Shown: piece after piece, positions 11,264-19,126 of the stretch
How positions within the stretch are numbered: position 1 is the first letter of the stretch
How the letters are laid out: each line of letters starts with the position of its first letter
From: Methanobacteriota archaeon
GTDB lineage: Archaea; Halobacteriota; Methanosarcinia; Methanosarcinales; Methanosarcinaceae
Length of the DNA stretch: 50,324 bases
Assembly: GCA_016841625.1 (NCBI GenBank)
Contig: JAENYU010000028.1
Span: forward strand, 2,933-53,256
Reading direction: 5' to 3'
Notes under the pieces: model-generated
Told to the model about the DNA's origin: nothing
The model's database searches: none
The model's input: only the letters and a program-made list of their open reading frames with translations
Program-made: the position numbers and the translations under genes

Positions 11264-12241
11264 GTGGATGATTCGCGAAACATTTTTAAAAATTTTGCTG
11301 GTGTTTCAGAGGTGCTCTCTCAGGTGCTGATGATATGTATTATGATTACCGGGATCACGACGGTGGCTTTATTTGTTTTTTCTCAGGATAATCCTGATTA
11401 TGGGCCGCATGTTGACGTGCAACAGCGGGTTGATGGGGCTTCGGACGTCCTCTACCTGAAGCACAGCGGGGGAGAGGCACTCTCTGCCGGGAGCCTGATG
11501 CTCATTGTCAGCGTCGATGGAGACAAAAATGTATTATCAGACGCTGAAATTTATGAATCTCTGGGGAAAAGTTGCTGGGAAGCCGGGGATGTAATTGCAA
11601 TTGACATGTATGAGAAATGGGGGGTTCGCCTGGAAAGCGAAGACTGTGTTGACGTATTCCTGGTCGATCAAAAGTCGAAAAAATTAATCCAGAAGGCAGA
11701 GTTGCCTATGGAGGGTATGTGTAAACCATTGCTGAAACTGGGCATGTGGCATTTTTTTACCACTGTAGAAGGCAATGACAGCGCCGGGCTCAATCTCACG
11801 GACCTGCAGGACTGCGGGCTGGATGTTGAATTTTCTCCTGCTGCTCTCGGGGACAGCTTCGAAGACATAGCTCTGGAGAAGGATAATACGGATTACTTTG
11901 CCAACAATTCTTTCCATCATAATCTAAAAGATGATCCCCTTGACCTGACTTTTGGCTTTGAGGAGGCGGGTTATAAAGGACTTGAACCTCCCCTTTACAA
12001 TGCGACCATTTTGATGATTTATTGCCTGCAGAGTGATCCGGGTGAAGCAGAGCTTGAAATTGCAGGTGAGGACATGCCGACATTTGTTAATGATAACAGC
12101 GGGACTAAAAACTGGTATATATACAATAAAACTGTCTCTGTAAATATAACCAGTATTTCCGAATTGAAGTTCAACTTTCATTTTGAAGGAGTCGGCGAAA
12201 AAACTATAGATATTGATTATCTGGCCGTATACCTGAGCTGA
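11264..12241 (+). CDS. Type IV pilin-like protein with long C-terminal extension (pilin P1)
   Basis: Secreted, probably surface-exposed. 325 aa from GTG 11264. The N-terminus matches archaeal type IV pilins: a 13-residue leader ending in FAG, then VSEVLSQVLM and a hydrophobic helix to about residue 40, with predicted cleavage just before VSEV. A domain of about 100 aa shared with four other proteins here follows (SDVLYLKHSGGE...WEAGDVIAI). The last 170 residues are unique and end in IDIDYLAVYLS, a DY motif also closing the long pilins at 17.0 and 19.1 kb. NxS/T sequons are frequent. First gene of the cluster, preceded by a promoter box. Function in adhesion is inferred; no assembly genes lie nearby. 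Confidence 0.8.
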   Translation: MDDSRNIFKNFAGVSEVLSQVLMICIMITGITTVALFVFSQDNPDYGPHVDVQQRVDGASDVLYLKHSGGEALSAGSLMLIVSVDGDKNVLSDAEIYESLGKSCWEAGDVIAIDMYEKWGVRLESEDCVDVFLVDQKSKKLIQKAELPMEGMCKPLLKLGMWHFFTTVEGNDSAGLNLTDLQDCGLDVEFSPAALGDSFEDIALEKDNTDYFANNSFHHNLKDDPLDLTFGFEEAGYKGLEPPLYNATILMIYCLQSDPGEAELEIAGEDMPTFVNDNSGTKNWYIYNKTVSVNITSISELKFNFHFEGVGEKTIDIDYLAVYLS

Positions 12242-12322
12242 AGAAAAAGGGGTCACCTGTGCTCCGGGTGAAGAACTTGCATGAGGCTTAATTCTGCAAT
12301 TGGTTCAAGAGGAGGCATTTGT

Positions 12323-12778
12323 TTGTATAAATTACGCAAATTCATCAAAAATTGCGATGGGGTTTCGGAAGTCATTGGGGAGGTCCTCCTGGTCGGAATA
12401 GTAGTTATTTTTTTCAGTGTGACAAGCATATTTGTGTTTTCCAGTGATAAGCCCGTTGATTCCCCGAATGCTGATCTGCAGATATGGGTTAACGAGACGT
12501 CAGATACCGTATACATCAAGCACAGGGGCGGAGAGCCCTTTCGTACAGGTGAAGTAAAAGTCGTGATACTAATCAATGGAACTGAAAATGTGTTTACTCC
12601 GGAAAATATTTCTGCAAAACTGGGAGCTGATGAAAGCTGGGAGATGGGGGATGTCGTTGAAATTGGCATACAGGATGAGCTGGGAATCCCCATTGAGAGT
12701 GGAAACCAGGTAGAGTTATTCCTGGTTCATATTCCTTCAAAGCAGATGCTCCAGAGAACGTCCTTCACCGTCTCCTGA
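12323..12778 (+). CDS. Short type IV pilin-like protein (pilin P2)
   Basis: About 151 aa from TTG 12323, placed 7 bp after gaggagg (12309-12315); ATG 12281 in the same frame would add 14 residues but has no good ribosome site. The TTG start gives a 13-residue leader (ending CDG) before VSEVIGEVLL, the same length as in the four sister pilins. The mature part has one N-terminal hydrophobic helix and the shared domain (SDTVYIKHRGGE, WEMGDVVEI) and no extension. It lies 81 bp after P1 and probably shares its transcript. With the 307-aa protein that follows it forms a cassette repeated at 14.9-16.4 kb. Confidence 0.78.
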   Translation: MYKLRKFIKNCDGVSEVIGEVLLVGIVVIFFSVTSIFVFSSDKPVDSPNADLQIWVNETSDTVYIKHRGGEPFRTGEVKVVILINGTENVFTPENISAKLGADESWEMGDVVEIGIQDELGIPIESGNQVELFLVHIPSKQMLQRTSFTVS

Positions 12779-12979
12779 AATGCCGGAAGCCGCTGAAGTC
12801 TTATACTGCTTCAAATACTCAATCAAAAATGTTATAATGTAGGGTAATAATTGTATTACTGTCATATTTCGGGGGCAGGGCAGAAAGGATTGAAATTGTT
12901 CACTCTGTCCACCGATTACCTCGCCTTTCGACTTCGCTATATAATCTCCGATGATGGCTAAAGTGTGAGAGAGAATGTT

Positions 12980-13903
12980 ATGAGTCTGAAATTCTTTAAA
13001 CCAAGGTCTTCATTTCTCAGGTCGGATTCCGCAGTCTCAGTAGCCGTTGCAACTGCGCTTCTGCTCGGTATCGTGGTTGTTTTCATCACAAACATTCAGG
13101 TCTACCACGTCCCCCAGTGGAAAGAGGATGCGGAGTATGCCCACATGTCCGAGGTCTTTGAGGATATGTGCAGGCTAAAGTGCAATATGGACCTCATCTC
13201 TACGTGCAAGGAAGTCAGCCCGGATAGCCAGATTATCCTTAGCTCTCCGCTCCGGATGGGTGGGGGGGACCTTCCTATAGTCAACCGTATGAAATCGGGG
13301 GGTACGCTTACTTTTAATAGTGAAAGTTGCAGGCTGTCTGCAACGATTACCTACAATAATTCCACAAGCGAGTGCGTCTCTACTCCGTGTGGGACGCTTT
13401 CCTACGGGGCGGTCAATTCCCGTTATATAGACCAGATTCACTGTTATGAAAACGGGGCCCTGCTCATTGCTCAGGGGGACAAGTCCCTTATGAAACTTTC
13501 CCCTTCGATAACTCTCGAAAGGGTGCCTAATGAATATGTAAGCCTTTATGTAAATGCTTTCACCCTGGAAGACGGCAACTGGGTTATGTCGAGCAACAGT
13601 GTTGAGGACATAAGGTTGGTTTCCGAGCCAGGATCCCGAACACACGTCTACGATATCACCGGGTTTCCTGAAAGTATTTACAATATCACTTCGGCATCCA
13701 TGACAGTCTTTACGGAGTATCCGGACGCCTGGGAAAATTATTTTTTCGGTCTGGCTGAAGATTCACATCTCCAAAGTGCAGATTACAATTTAACCTCAAA
13801 CAGTTCTGCGGTGGTGTTCACCCTTCATCCGGCAGATGAGGATGAGGACCTGCAGGTAAAGATCTACAAGTCCGTGGTAACTGTTGGGGTAATGACGAAC
13901 TGA
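12980..13903 (+). CDS. Pilin-like secreted protein, cassette partner (L1)
   Basis: 307 aa. The ATG at 12980 gives an 18-residue leader, basic and ending RSDSA, before VSVAVATALLLGIVVVF; the paralogue at 15520 has exactly the same leader length, which supports this start over GTG 12965. One N-terminal hydrophobic helix is followed by VPQWKEDAEYAHM and a large extracellular region with at least five NxS/T sequons and conserved blocks RMGGG, MKSGGTLTFN and YIDQ-YENGALLIAQ. It looks like a second class of archaeal pilin-like protein. No enzymatic motif is seen. It follows pilin P2 by 201 bp. Confidence 0.75.
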   Translation: MSLKFFKPRSSFLRSDSAVSVAVATALLLGIVVVFITNIQVYHVPQWKEDAEYAHMSEVFEDMCRLKCNMDLISTCKEVSPDSQIILSSPLRMGGGDLPIVNRMKSGGTLTFNSESCRLSATITYNNSTSECVSTPCGTLSYGAVNSRYIDQIHCYENGALLIAQGDKSLMKLSPSITLERVPNEYVSLYVNAFTLEDGNWVMSSNSVEDIRLVSEPGSRTHVYDITGFPESIYNITSASMTVFTEYPDAWENYFFGLAEDSHLQSADYNLTSNSSAVVFTLHPADEDEDLQVKIYKSVVTVGVMTN

Positions 13904-14891
13904 GAGGGGCTTGATGACCGGCTTCCTCCTTTCAAAATGTCTTGATTTCAGTGCCGGAATTTCCATTGTGGAGAGAGAGAACCGGCATGTCCGGAATGGG
14001 AGCTTGTCACTTTCAGGTATTTTTCTCCTTTGAATGTTTCCCCGGTATCTCTGTTCGGGTCATGTCCGTGAGTCATTGATCATGATTGAGAAAACAGACA
14101 CATTCAGCTTATTTAGGCATATTTATAGAAAGTTCTTCTGCAACCGGTTTTCAATGACTGACCCCACGACCTCTGTTCGCAGCAGCCGGTAAATGCAAGT
14201 AGAGGTTATTCTTATTTCAGAATCTTTAAAAAAGTATATTTTATAGTTATATTCTTAAATCTAAAGCTTTTTGTATCTTCATTTTATTATATGTCTCTTT
14301 TAATACCCTTTACATACTTTTAAACCAATAATATACTTTTTCAACCGAATTAGCTAAATATGACTTCTTCCATAAATGATGGTTGACTCTCGTAAATAAT
14401 TTGAATCAGGCTTTTCAGGAGATGGGGGTATGTCCTTGAAGCCCGGGTATTGGGAAGTTAGTACTGAGGCTCCGGGAGCTAAAGTCACGTAATTGCTACT
14501 ATGTAATCGCTACTATGTGATCGCTACTGAAACTAACCCTTTTCCTTTTGCAGGAGACTGTAAAGGCTGAAATATGTGTATTTTTCAGGGGGTACTTCCC
14601 AAAAAGAATGGGTTGCATACTGAAATTTTCTTCAATGCGGGCTGTGAAACTTACGTTGCAAATATAATTGAAAATATCATTGCAAATATGGTTCATAAGG
14701 CTGGGAAACTCCTGAAATATCAAAGGAAACCGTACAGATACGAATTTGAGGACTCCAGGGACGAGTTCATAGTGCAGGACAGACCGTTAAAAAATCCGGA
14801 AACAAGGATAGCTACCTATCAGACTACGGGCTTTTATTGAGCCTTACTCTGAAGGGAAATGGTATTTGTCCTGAAGTGGGGGGTGTTTATT
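13904..14891. other. Long spacer between the two pilin cassettes
   Basis: Nearly 1 kb. It holds a promoter box (14355-14375), a threefold repeat of about 14 bp (gtaatcgctactat type, about 14489-14530) and a region near 14560-14610 whose GGGGGTA-CTT-CAAAAA words resemble the start region of pilin P5. An 88-codon frame (14574-14840) is open but has weak start signals and no recognised homology. It may be the remains of another pilin leader. Confidence 0.45.
14355..14375 (+). promoter_or_regulatory. Pilin-cluster promoter box, copy 2
   Basis: TAAATA, TG, ACTTCTT, C, CATAA, with ACCG 7 nt upstream. It agrees with copies 1, 3 and 4 at every invariant column. It is 517 bp upstream of the P3 start, implying a long leader or an unrecognised small gene between. 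Confidence 0.68.
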
Positions 14892-15356
14892 CTGCGAGAT
14901 TTGCGGATGTTTATTAATAATTGTAATGGGGTTTCGGAGGTCATAGGGGAGGTGCTCATGTTGAGCATAGTTATTATCCTTTTCAGTTCGGTGGGTTCGT
15001 GCCTCTTTTCTCTGGAAGGGCCTGAAGAGTTCCCTCATGCTGAAATGCATGGGTGGATGGAGATGTCTTCAGATACTCTTTATCTAAAGCACAAAAGTGG
15101 AGAAACTCTCAATGTCAATGAACTGGAAATCGTGCTCAATGTCAACGATCAGAGATTCCCGTTTTCATCTGAAAATATTTCTTCAAAATTGGACGGTAAG
15201 AACTACTGGGAGATCGGAGACGTCATTACAATTGAAATAGGGAGCGAATGTGGGGTTACCATTCAACAGGGAGACCGTGTGAGTCTGTACCTGATTCATG
15301 TCCCTACCAGCAAAGTGGTCCAGAAAATGTATGTTACGGCTTTTGAATCTCCTTAA
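14892..15356 (+). CDS. Short type IV pilin-like protein (pilin P3)
   Basis: Paralogue of P2: a leader ending CNG, then VSEVIGEVLMLSIVIILF, the shared domain (SDTLYLKHKSGE, WEIGDVITIEI) and no extension. The start is unusual. Alignment with the four sister leaders places it at CTG 14892, 8 bp after a run of six or seven G (14877-14883). In-frame ATG 14859 and GTG 14883 would give longer leaders, and ATG 14907 a very short one. The product is about 154 aa from CTG. It is followed by the L2 gene after 163 bp, the same order as P2-L1. Confidence 0.72.
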   Translation: MRDLRMFINNCNGVSEVIGEVLMLSIVIILFSSVGSCLFSLEGPEEFPHAEMHGWMEMSSDTLYLKHKSGETLNVNELEIVLNVNDQRFPFSSENISSKLDGKNYWEIGDVITIEIGSECGVTIQQGDRVSLYLIHVPTSKVVQKMYVTAFESP

Positions 15357-15519
15357 GGTAAGGATAAGGACGAAGGTGGAAGGTTAAACGAGTATGTTTT
15401 TGAACGTTATTCACTTCTGGCCAGACTCCGGAGCAGGGACATTAAGAAAAAGTGAAGTTTTTTCGAATCTGATTCTCCGGTCCTGTCAGAATTAATTTAG
15501 GAAAGGAAAAGGATCAATT

Positions 15520-16443
15520 ATGTGCTGGAAGAATATTAAATCAGGTTCAACTTTTATCAGGTCGGATTCTGCAGTCTCAACAGTTGTTGCAGTTGCTCTT
15601 TTGCTGGGAATCCTGGCAATTGTTCTCACGAACTTCAGGGTCCATTTTGTTCCCCAATGGCAGGAAGATGCTGAGTCTGCCCACATGATGGAGGTATGTG
15701 AAGACATGTCCAGGTTGAAGGCTAATATGGACTTCCTCTCTACAGGCCTGGCCATTAACCCGGATTTAAGTGCTGCCCTGAACACCCCTATCCGAATGGG
15801 AGGAGGAGAAGTTTCCGTGTTCAACCGGATGAGGTCGGGAGGTACTCTTACCATGAATCCGGCAGGTTCCCGGATGTCCGCTGTTGTTACGTACAATAAT
15901 TCCACAACTGCGCCCATACCGGGCAATGGTTCCCTCCCCTGTGGAGCGATTTCTTACCGTTCCAATAACTACCGCTATATAGATCAGCTGTACTCTTATG
16001 AAAACGGTGCTCTGATTATTGCCCAAAAAAACCGCTCTTTAATGAGGCTTCCTCCCGCCATTTTCCTTGAACCGGAACCGTATGATTTCCTTTGCCTCTC
16101 AGTGAGTGCTATTTGTCTGGAAGGGGACGGGGAGGCCCTTTCGAGTAGCGGGGTTGAGGATCTAAGGCTGAAATCCGAGTCCAAATCCAGCCTTTATGAT
16201 AGCACCGGGCTTGAAAGTATCCTCAACATCACCTCTATATCCCTGACTATCTTCACGGACTATCCGGAAGCCTGGGAAAACTATCTGAATAACACGGCTG
16301 ACGAGGAAATGCTTCATTGGGGTACGGATTATAACCTGTCTTCAAACAGCTCTGAGGTGACCTTCAACCTTCATCCTGTAGATAAGGACCTGAGAGTGAA
16401 GGTCTACAAATCCGACATAAAGGTTGATCTTATGAAGAGGTGA
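15520..16443 (+). CDS. Pilin-like secreted protein, cassette partner (L2)
   Basis: 307 aa, clear paralogue of L1 (12980-13903) along its whole length: an 18-residue leader ending RSDSA, VSTVVAVALLLGILAIV, VPQWQEDAESAHM, RMGGGEVSVFNRM, SGGTLTMN, YIDQ-YENGALIIAQ and LTIFTDYPEAWENY. Many NxS/T sequons. ATG 15520 follows ggaaagg at about 15500-15506. Extracellular and anchored or assembled through its N-terminal helix by analogy to type IV pilins; role unknown. Confidence 0.75.
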   Translation: MCWKNIKSGSTFIRSDSAVSTVVAVALLLGILAIVLTNFRVHFVPQWQEDAESAHMMEVCEDMSRLKANMDFLSTGLAINPDLSAALNTPIRMGGGEVSVFNRMRSGGTLTMNPAGSRMSAVVTYNNSTTAPIPGNGSLPCGAISYRSNNYRYIDQLYSYENGALIIAQKNRSLMRLPPAIFLEPEPYDFLCLSVSAICLEGDGEALSSSGVEDLRLKSESKSSLYDSTGLESILNITSISLTIFTDYPEAWENYLNNTADEEMLHWGTDYNLSSNSSEVTFNLHPVDKDLRVKVYKSDIKVDLMKR

Positions 16444-16597
16444 AAGGGACTTGAGGGACTTGCCAATCCCTCTCTTAATTTTTGATTTCAGCTCCTTTCG
16501 CAGATTCCCGGAAACGGTATGAGACCGAAACTGTGGTCCTGCCAGCAATGGGACTTTTTAATTTAAATGTACAAATATGCTTCAATGGAAAAAATTT

Positions 16598-16618
16598 TAA
16601 ATACAACTTCTTTCATAA
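16598..16618 (+). promoter_or_regulatory. Pilin-cluster promoter box, copy 3
   Basis: TAAATA, CA, ACTTCTT, T, CATAA. It matches the other three copies at all invariant positions but lacks the upstream ACCG. It lies directly before the 85-bp duplication, 410 bp upstream of the P4 start. Confidence 0.66.
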
Positions 16619-16627
16619 GTACATACT

Positions 16628-16797
16628 AACTTTACAATTATTTGGCAATCTACAGCTTTTGAGAGGCGGGGGTCTCATTTAAGCTACATTGTCGGTAAAA
16701 CTTGCACTGGCTAACTTTACAAGTAGTTGGCAATTTCTGGCTTTTGAGAGGTAAAGGTCTCATTTAAGCTGCATTGTCGGTGAAACTTGCACTGGCT
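16628..16797. repeat. Tandem duplication of 85 bp
   Basis: Copy 1 is 16628-16712 and copy 2 is 16713-16797, abutting exactly and equal in length, with about ten mismatches. Each begins aactttacaa and ends cttgcactggct and contains ttttgagagg and ggtctcatttaagct. It lies in the probable leader of pilin P4. Confidence 0.92.
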
Positions 16798-17028
16798 AGT
16801 GGATCTTTCTGGTTAACTACCCCTCCCTAAAGCCTTCGCCTAACGGCTCAGGGTTTTGAGGACGGGGTTTGTCTAACAAGCCCTGGTTGACCGGATAACC
16901 GATTCAGGAGCAAAAGAAAGTCAGTAAACGATATGAAGCTTTATCTCTTCAGTTTAATTTCAACATCCCGGTGGTGGGGATTCCTGCTCATGCAGGCCTG
17001 ATAGATGTATATTTGGTGGGGGAATTTG

Positions 17029-17988
17029 TTGTACAAATTTGATAAAACTAAGCGGAGCTGTGCTGCGGTTTCGAGCGTCATGGGGGAAGTCCTCCTTACA
17101 GGCATAGCGGTCATAATGTTCAGTATGCTTGCAACTATGGTCTTTTCACTGGATGGGCCTGTTGATAGCCCCCATGTTGCGGTGGAGACATGGGCTCGTG
17201 CCCCAACCGATACTATATCCATAAGGCACTGCGGAGGAGATGTTATTGATACCGATGAGCTGAAAATTATAGTTTCCATTGAGGGGTCCAGCTACGTATA
17301 TTCCCAGGCGGATTTATCGGAATGCCTTAATAATAGCTTCTGGGAACTGGGTGATGTCATTACAATCAATACGAATGATAAATGGAGTGTCTCTCTTACA
17401 AAAGGGAGTCCTGTGTACATGTACCTGGTTGACACGGATTCAAAGCAGGTGTTCAGGCGGGTGACAGTCATTCCGGGTGGAGGAGGTTCCGGGGGCTGGT
17501 TGACTCCGGCGTGGGTGATTGATGATGATCTCGATGGTGACAATTCAAATTTTACCGATATACTGGCAGAAGGGGATGAGTGTTACACCCAATATTCAGT
17601 GGCGAAAAGAAATAAAACCGATCCCTATTCATGTGATACCAATGAAGAGTTTCTTTTTGACATAAATATGGCAGACTATGACTACAGGCTTGATGAACAG
17701 GTTACCAATGTTAAGCTTAAGCTCGTGTACAAGCCCCATGACAACTCGTTTCTCGTTATCAGATTAAATGTCTTTGACTCGTATCCTTCTCCAGGGGTAT
17801 GGTATTGTGAAAACGGGAATCTGACTGATAGTAATGATTGGAATACTTATGTGACTGACCTGTCCGACCGCATAAATACCGCTGAAGATGTGGAAGGACT
17901 CAGGGTCAGGCTTGAAGCTGTCGGAAACGCCGCAGATGCGGCCGTCAAAGAGATAAATGTAGATTATATAGCTGTAAGTTTTGAGTGA
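17029..17988 (+). CDS. Type IV pilin-like protein with long C-terminal extension (pilin P4)
   Basis: About 319 aa from TTG 17029, 6 bp after a run of G (ggtggggga); ATG 17005 in frame would add eight residues. The TTG start gives a 13-residue leader ending CAA before VSSVMGEVLLTGIAVIMF. The shared pilin domain (TDTISIRHCGGD, WELGDVITINTNDKW) is followed by a Gly-rich hinge (PGGGGSGG) and an extension of about 170 aa ending EINVDYIAVSFE, similar to the ends of P1 and P5. It is probably a monocistronic unit. The extension could be a tip or binding domain; this is inferred from position only. Confidence 0.78.
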   Translation: MYKFDKTKRSCAAVSSVMGEVLLTGIAVIMFSMLATMVFSLDGPVDSPHVAVETWARAPTDTISIRHCGGDVIDTDELKIIVSIEGSSYVYSQADLSECLNNSFWELGDVITINTNDKWSVSLTKGSPVYMYLVDTDSKQVFRRVTVIPGGGGSGGWLTPAWVIDDDLDGDNSNFTDILAEGDECYTQYSVAKRNKTDPYSCDTNEEFLFDINMADYDYRLDEQVTNVKLKLVYKPHDNSFLVIRLNVFDSYPSPGVWYCENGNLTDSNDWNTYVTDLSDRINTAEDVEGLRVRLEAVGNAADAAVKEINVDYIAVSFE

Positions 17989-18123
17989 ATCCCCAATTTT
18001 GAGGGGAGGGAAACGGCTGTTTGCAGGGGAGGTGCCCGGCCCGAATGGACGGAACTGGAGCCGGGTATGACTTTGCCTTTCTGCTTTGAACGGCGGTATG
18101 AAATGGATTTAAGATCGAGGTGT

Positions 18124-18191
18124 TTTCACCTTTTTTCGTGGGTAAGATCAGTTTTAACTTGCCTTTCAAAGCCATGTCTATTTTTGCGAGG
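18124..18191. repeat. Dispersed direct repeat, copy A
   Basis: It shares tttcacc, cgtgggtaagat, caaagc and catgtct-tttttg in order with the stretch at 18786-18845. The two copies flank the MITE-like element at 18482-18690, 660 bp apart. Moderately diverged. Confidence 0.7.
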
Positions 18192-18481
18192 GTTAACTTT
18201 ACAAAAAAACGAACAGCCAAATTCAAAAATCAGTCCGGCACATACATGGCATTTTCACGCCTGCCGCAAAGGGCTTCTTATGGAAGATGCAGGACCTAAA
18301 AAGAGGAAAAACAAGATCATGCAGCCGCCTGGAAAAATCTCCACTTTTTGCCGGCAGCTCCCCGTTAGTAAGATCCTATAATATTAACCATTGATCTAAA
18401 TGTTAGAACAACTCTCTAAGAAATTAGATATGAAATAACATTTCATTTTAAAAATAATATATACGTGGAGCCCCTAGTATA

Positions 18482-18690
18482 ACTTGCGTTCTCATCTCTT
18501 TAACACCCTCCAGCAAACACCTACACCACGAAAATCATTCCAAAATAAAGAGATAAGAAAGAGGAACTCACACCCCCCCGTGAGCCAGATACCTCAATAA
18601 CTCTTCCCAAACAAAGGAAAATATTTCCGTTCGGACCCCCCACAAAATCCGATTGGAATTTCCATCTTTTTTTAGATGGGAACGCAAACT
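18482..18690. mobile_element. MITE-like inverted-repeat element A
   Basis: Terminal inverted repeats ttgcgttctcatct (18484-18497) and agatgggaacgcaa (18674-18687) match at 13 of 14 positions. The interior of about 175 bp has a C-run and no coding frame. The same termini bound a shorter element at 20625-20735. No transposase is present, so mobility is inferred. Confidence 0.55.
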
Positions 18691-18785
18691 TTTCCTCCAA
18701 AAACGAAACAATTCTCACTTAGTCTCAATCAATAAAACATCCTTACTTTTTATTTTTTTTCGGTTCAAGTTAAGGAATTTGGGCA

Positions 18786-18845
18786 TTTCACCATTTCTCG
18801 TGGGTAAGATAAGTTTCAATTCAAAGCATGTCTGTTTTTGTGAAG
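18786..18845. repeat. Dispersed direct repeat, copy B
   Basis: Partner of 18124-18191, with tttcacc, ctcgtgggtaagat, caaagc and atgtctgtttttg in the same order. It lies just right of element A. Confidence 0.7.
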
Positions 18846-18953
18846 CTTAAACACAAAACCATATGATGCGCCTGTTTTTTTAAGGGTTAAACACACAAAA
18901 ACGAGGAGCCATTTATTTTTTTAAGCCTATTATAAATTTTCTACCGAAGTTAT

Positions 18954-18974
18954 TAAATACCACTTCTTGCATAA
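18954..18974 (+). promoter_or_regulatory. Pilin-cluster promoter box, copy 4
   Basis: TAAATA, CC, ACTTCTT, G, CATAA, with ACCG 7 nt upstream. It matches copies 1-3 at all invariant columns and lies 152 bp before the TTG start of pilin P5. Confidence 0.7.
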
Positions 18975-19126
18975 TTAAGTATTGTAATCTTAGATCAATC
19001 GTATAATCTTTGAGCAGTCATGTAATCTTAGCAAAATTAGTCATTGTTATCTTAGCAAATAATTTAACTCAGGCTTTGTGGGGGGACTTCAAAGCCTGAA
19101 AACTATGTATTTGGGGGGTATTTTAC

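Larger units (their letters stand above)
16444..17028. other. Spacer with promoter box and 85-bp tandem duplication
   Basis: Contains the promoter box copy 3, two 85-bp direct repeats, and about 115 bp of stem-rich sequence at 16801-16916 (cccctccctaaag, then ccttcgcctaacggctc). The last part resembles ends of IS200/IS605-type elements, but no transposase is present and I am not sure of it. Confidence 0.5.
17989..19126. other. Spacer with direct repeats, a MITE-like element and a promoter box
   Basis: 1.1 kb without a supported gene. It holds a roughly 65-bp direct repeat (18124-18191 and 18786-18845) on either side of an inverted-repeat element (18482-18690), followed by promoter box copy 4. 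Open frames of 60-100 codons on both strands have no ribosome sites or recognisable motifs. Confidence 0.5.

Noticed and set aside
14574-14840. 88-codon frame before pilin P3
   Set aside because: Weak start signals and no recognisable features; the start region partly resembles a pilin leader, so it may be a relic. Left in the spacer entry.
16801-16916. Stem-rich DNA resembling an IS200/IS605 element end
   Set aside because: No transposase next to it and I could not define a boundary; mentioned only as a possibility.
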